From: Dehalococcoidia bacterium
GTDB lineage: Bacteria > Chloroflexota > Dehalococcoidia > SZUA-161 > SpSt-899
Length of the DNA stretch: 45,121 nucleotides
Assembly: GCA_028711995.1 (NCBI GenBank)
Contig: JAQTRE010000011.1
Location: 1-45,121 of the forward strand
Direction of reading: 5' to 3'
Shown here: positions 45,121 through 45,121 of the stretch, in pieces
Position numbering within the stretch: position 1 is the first letter of the stretch
How the letters are laid out: every line of letters begins with the position of its first letter
Made by a program: the position numbers and the translations under genes
The notes under the pieces: model-generated
The model's database searches: none
What the model was told of the DNA's origin: nothing
Seen by the model: the letters and a program-made list of their open reading frames with translations, nothing else

Positions 45121-45121
45121 T

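Overview
The window comes from a bacterium. It has a 16S rRNA with a CCUCC anti-Shine-Dalgarno end matching the GGAGG sites before its genes, an initiator tRNA-Met, sigma70-type promoters, lipobox lipoproteins and a bacterial-style SECIS. Gene content (DUF5679 zinc ribbon, acyl-CoA dehydrogenase with EtfBA, 16S and 23S genes apart) suggests Chloroflexota, perhaps Dehalococcoidia. That placement is inference and was not tested by alignment.

Positions 950-22466 are the centre of interest: a long one-strand block encoding an archaellum, the archaeal rotating filament, in a bacterial chromosome. It begins with six archaellin-family genes, four with an ordinary class III signal on a plain or enlarged body, one (5680) with an inserted beta domain like the one at 1749, and one (5021) with a degenerate N-terminus. 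An ArlD/E-domain protein, an ArlG-like protein, two ArlF-like proteins and a transglutaminase-like protein follow. Next is a stressosome-type switch: two RsbR-RsbS-RsbT sets, a degenerate histidine-kinase-like protein with an RsbU-type N-terminus and an RsbX-like phosphatase. The motor genes arlH, arlI and arlJ and a small unknown gene close the block. The switch sits where Euryarchaeota keep the ArlC/D/E adaptors, so my main hypothesis is that partner switching controls the assembly or rotation of this filament.

Positions 22666-37739 hold mixed genes: a DUF5679 zinc ribbon, an FKBP-LRR lipoprotein, an unknown protein followed by a broken radical SAM gene, a CPBP protease, a nucleoside phosphorylase with RidA, a small Smr protein, a beta-propeller lipoprotein, a MacB-like ABC exporter whose permease is frameshifted, an OmpR-type regulator, and an acyl-CoA dehydrogenase-etfB-etfA operon.

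Positions 37740-44053 carry the rRNA genes on the minus strand in the order 16S, a J-domain gene plus a small gene, 23S, tRNA-fMet. Each rRNA has its own promoter and processing stem. No 5S gene was seen beside the 23S.

The right end holds a cyclophilin-like gene overlapping a selenoprotein of the SelT/W/H (Rdx) family with an in-frame TGA, and the end of an unknown minus-strand gene. The left edge holds a receiver-domain gene broken by a stop codon.
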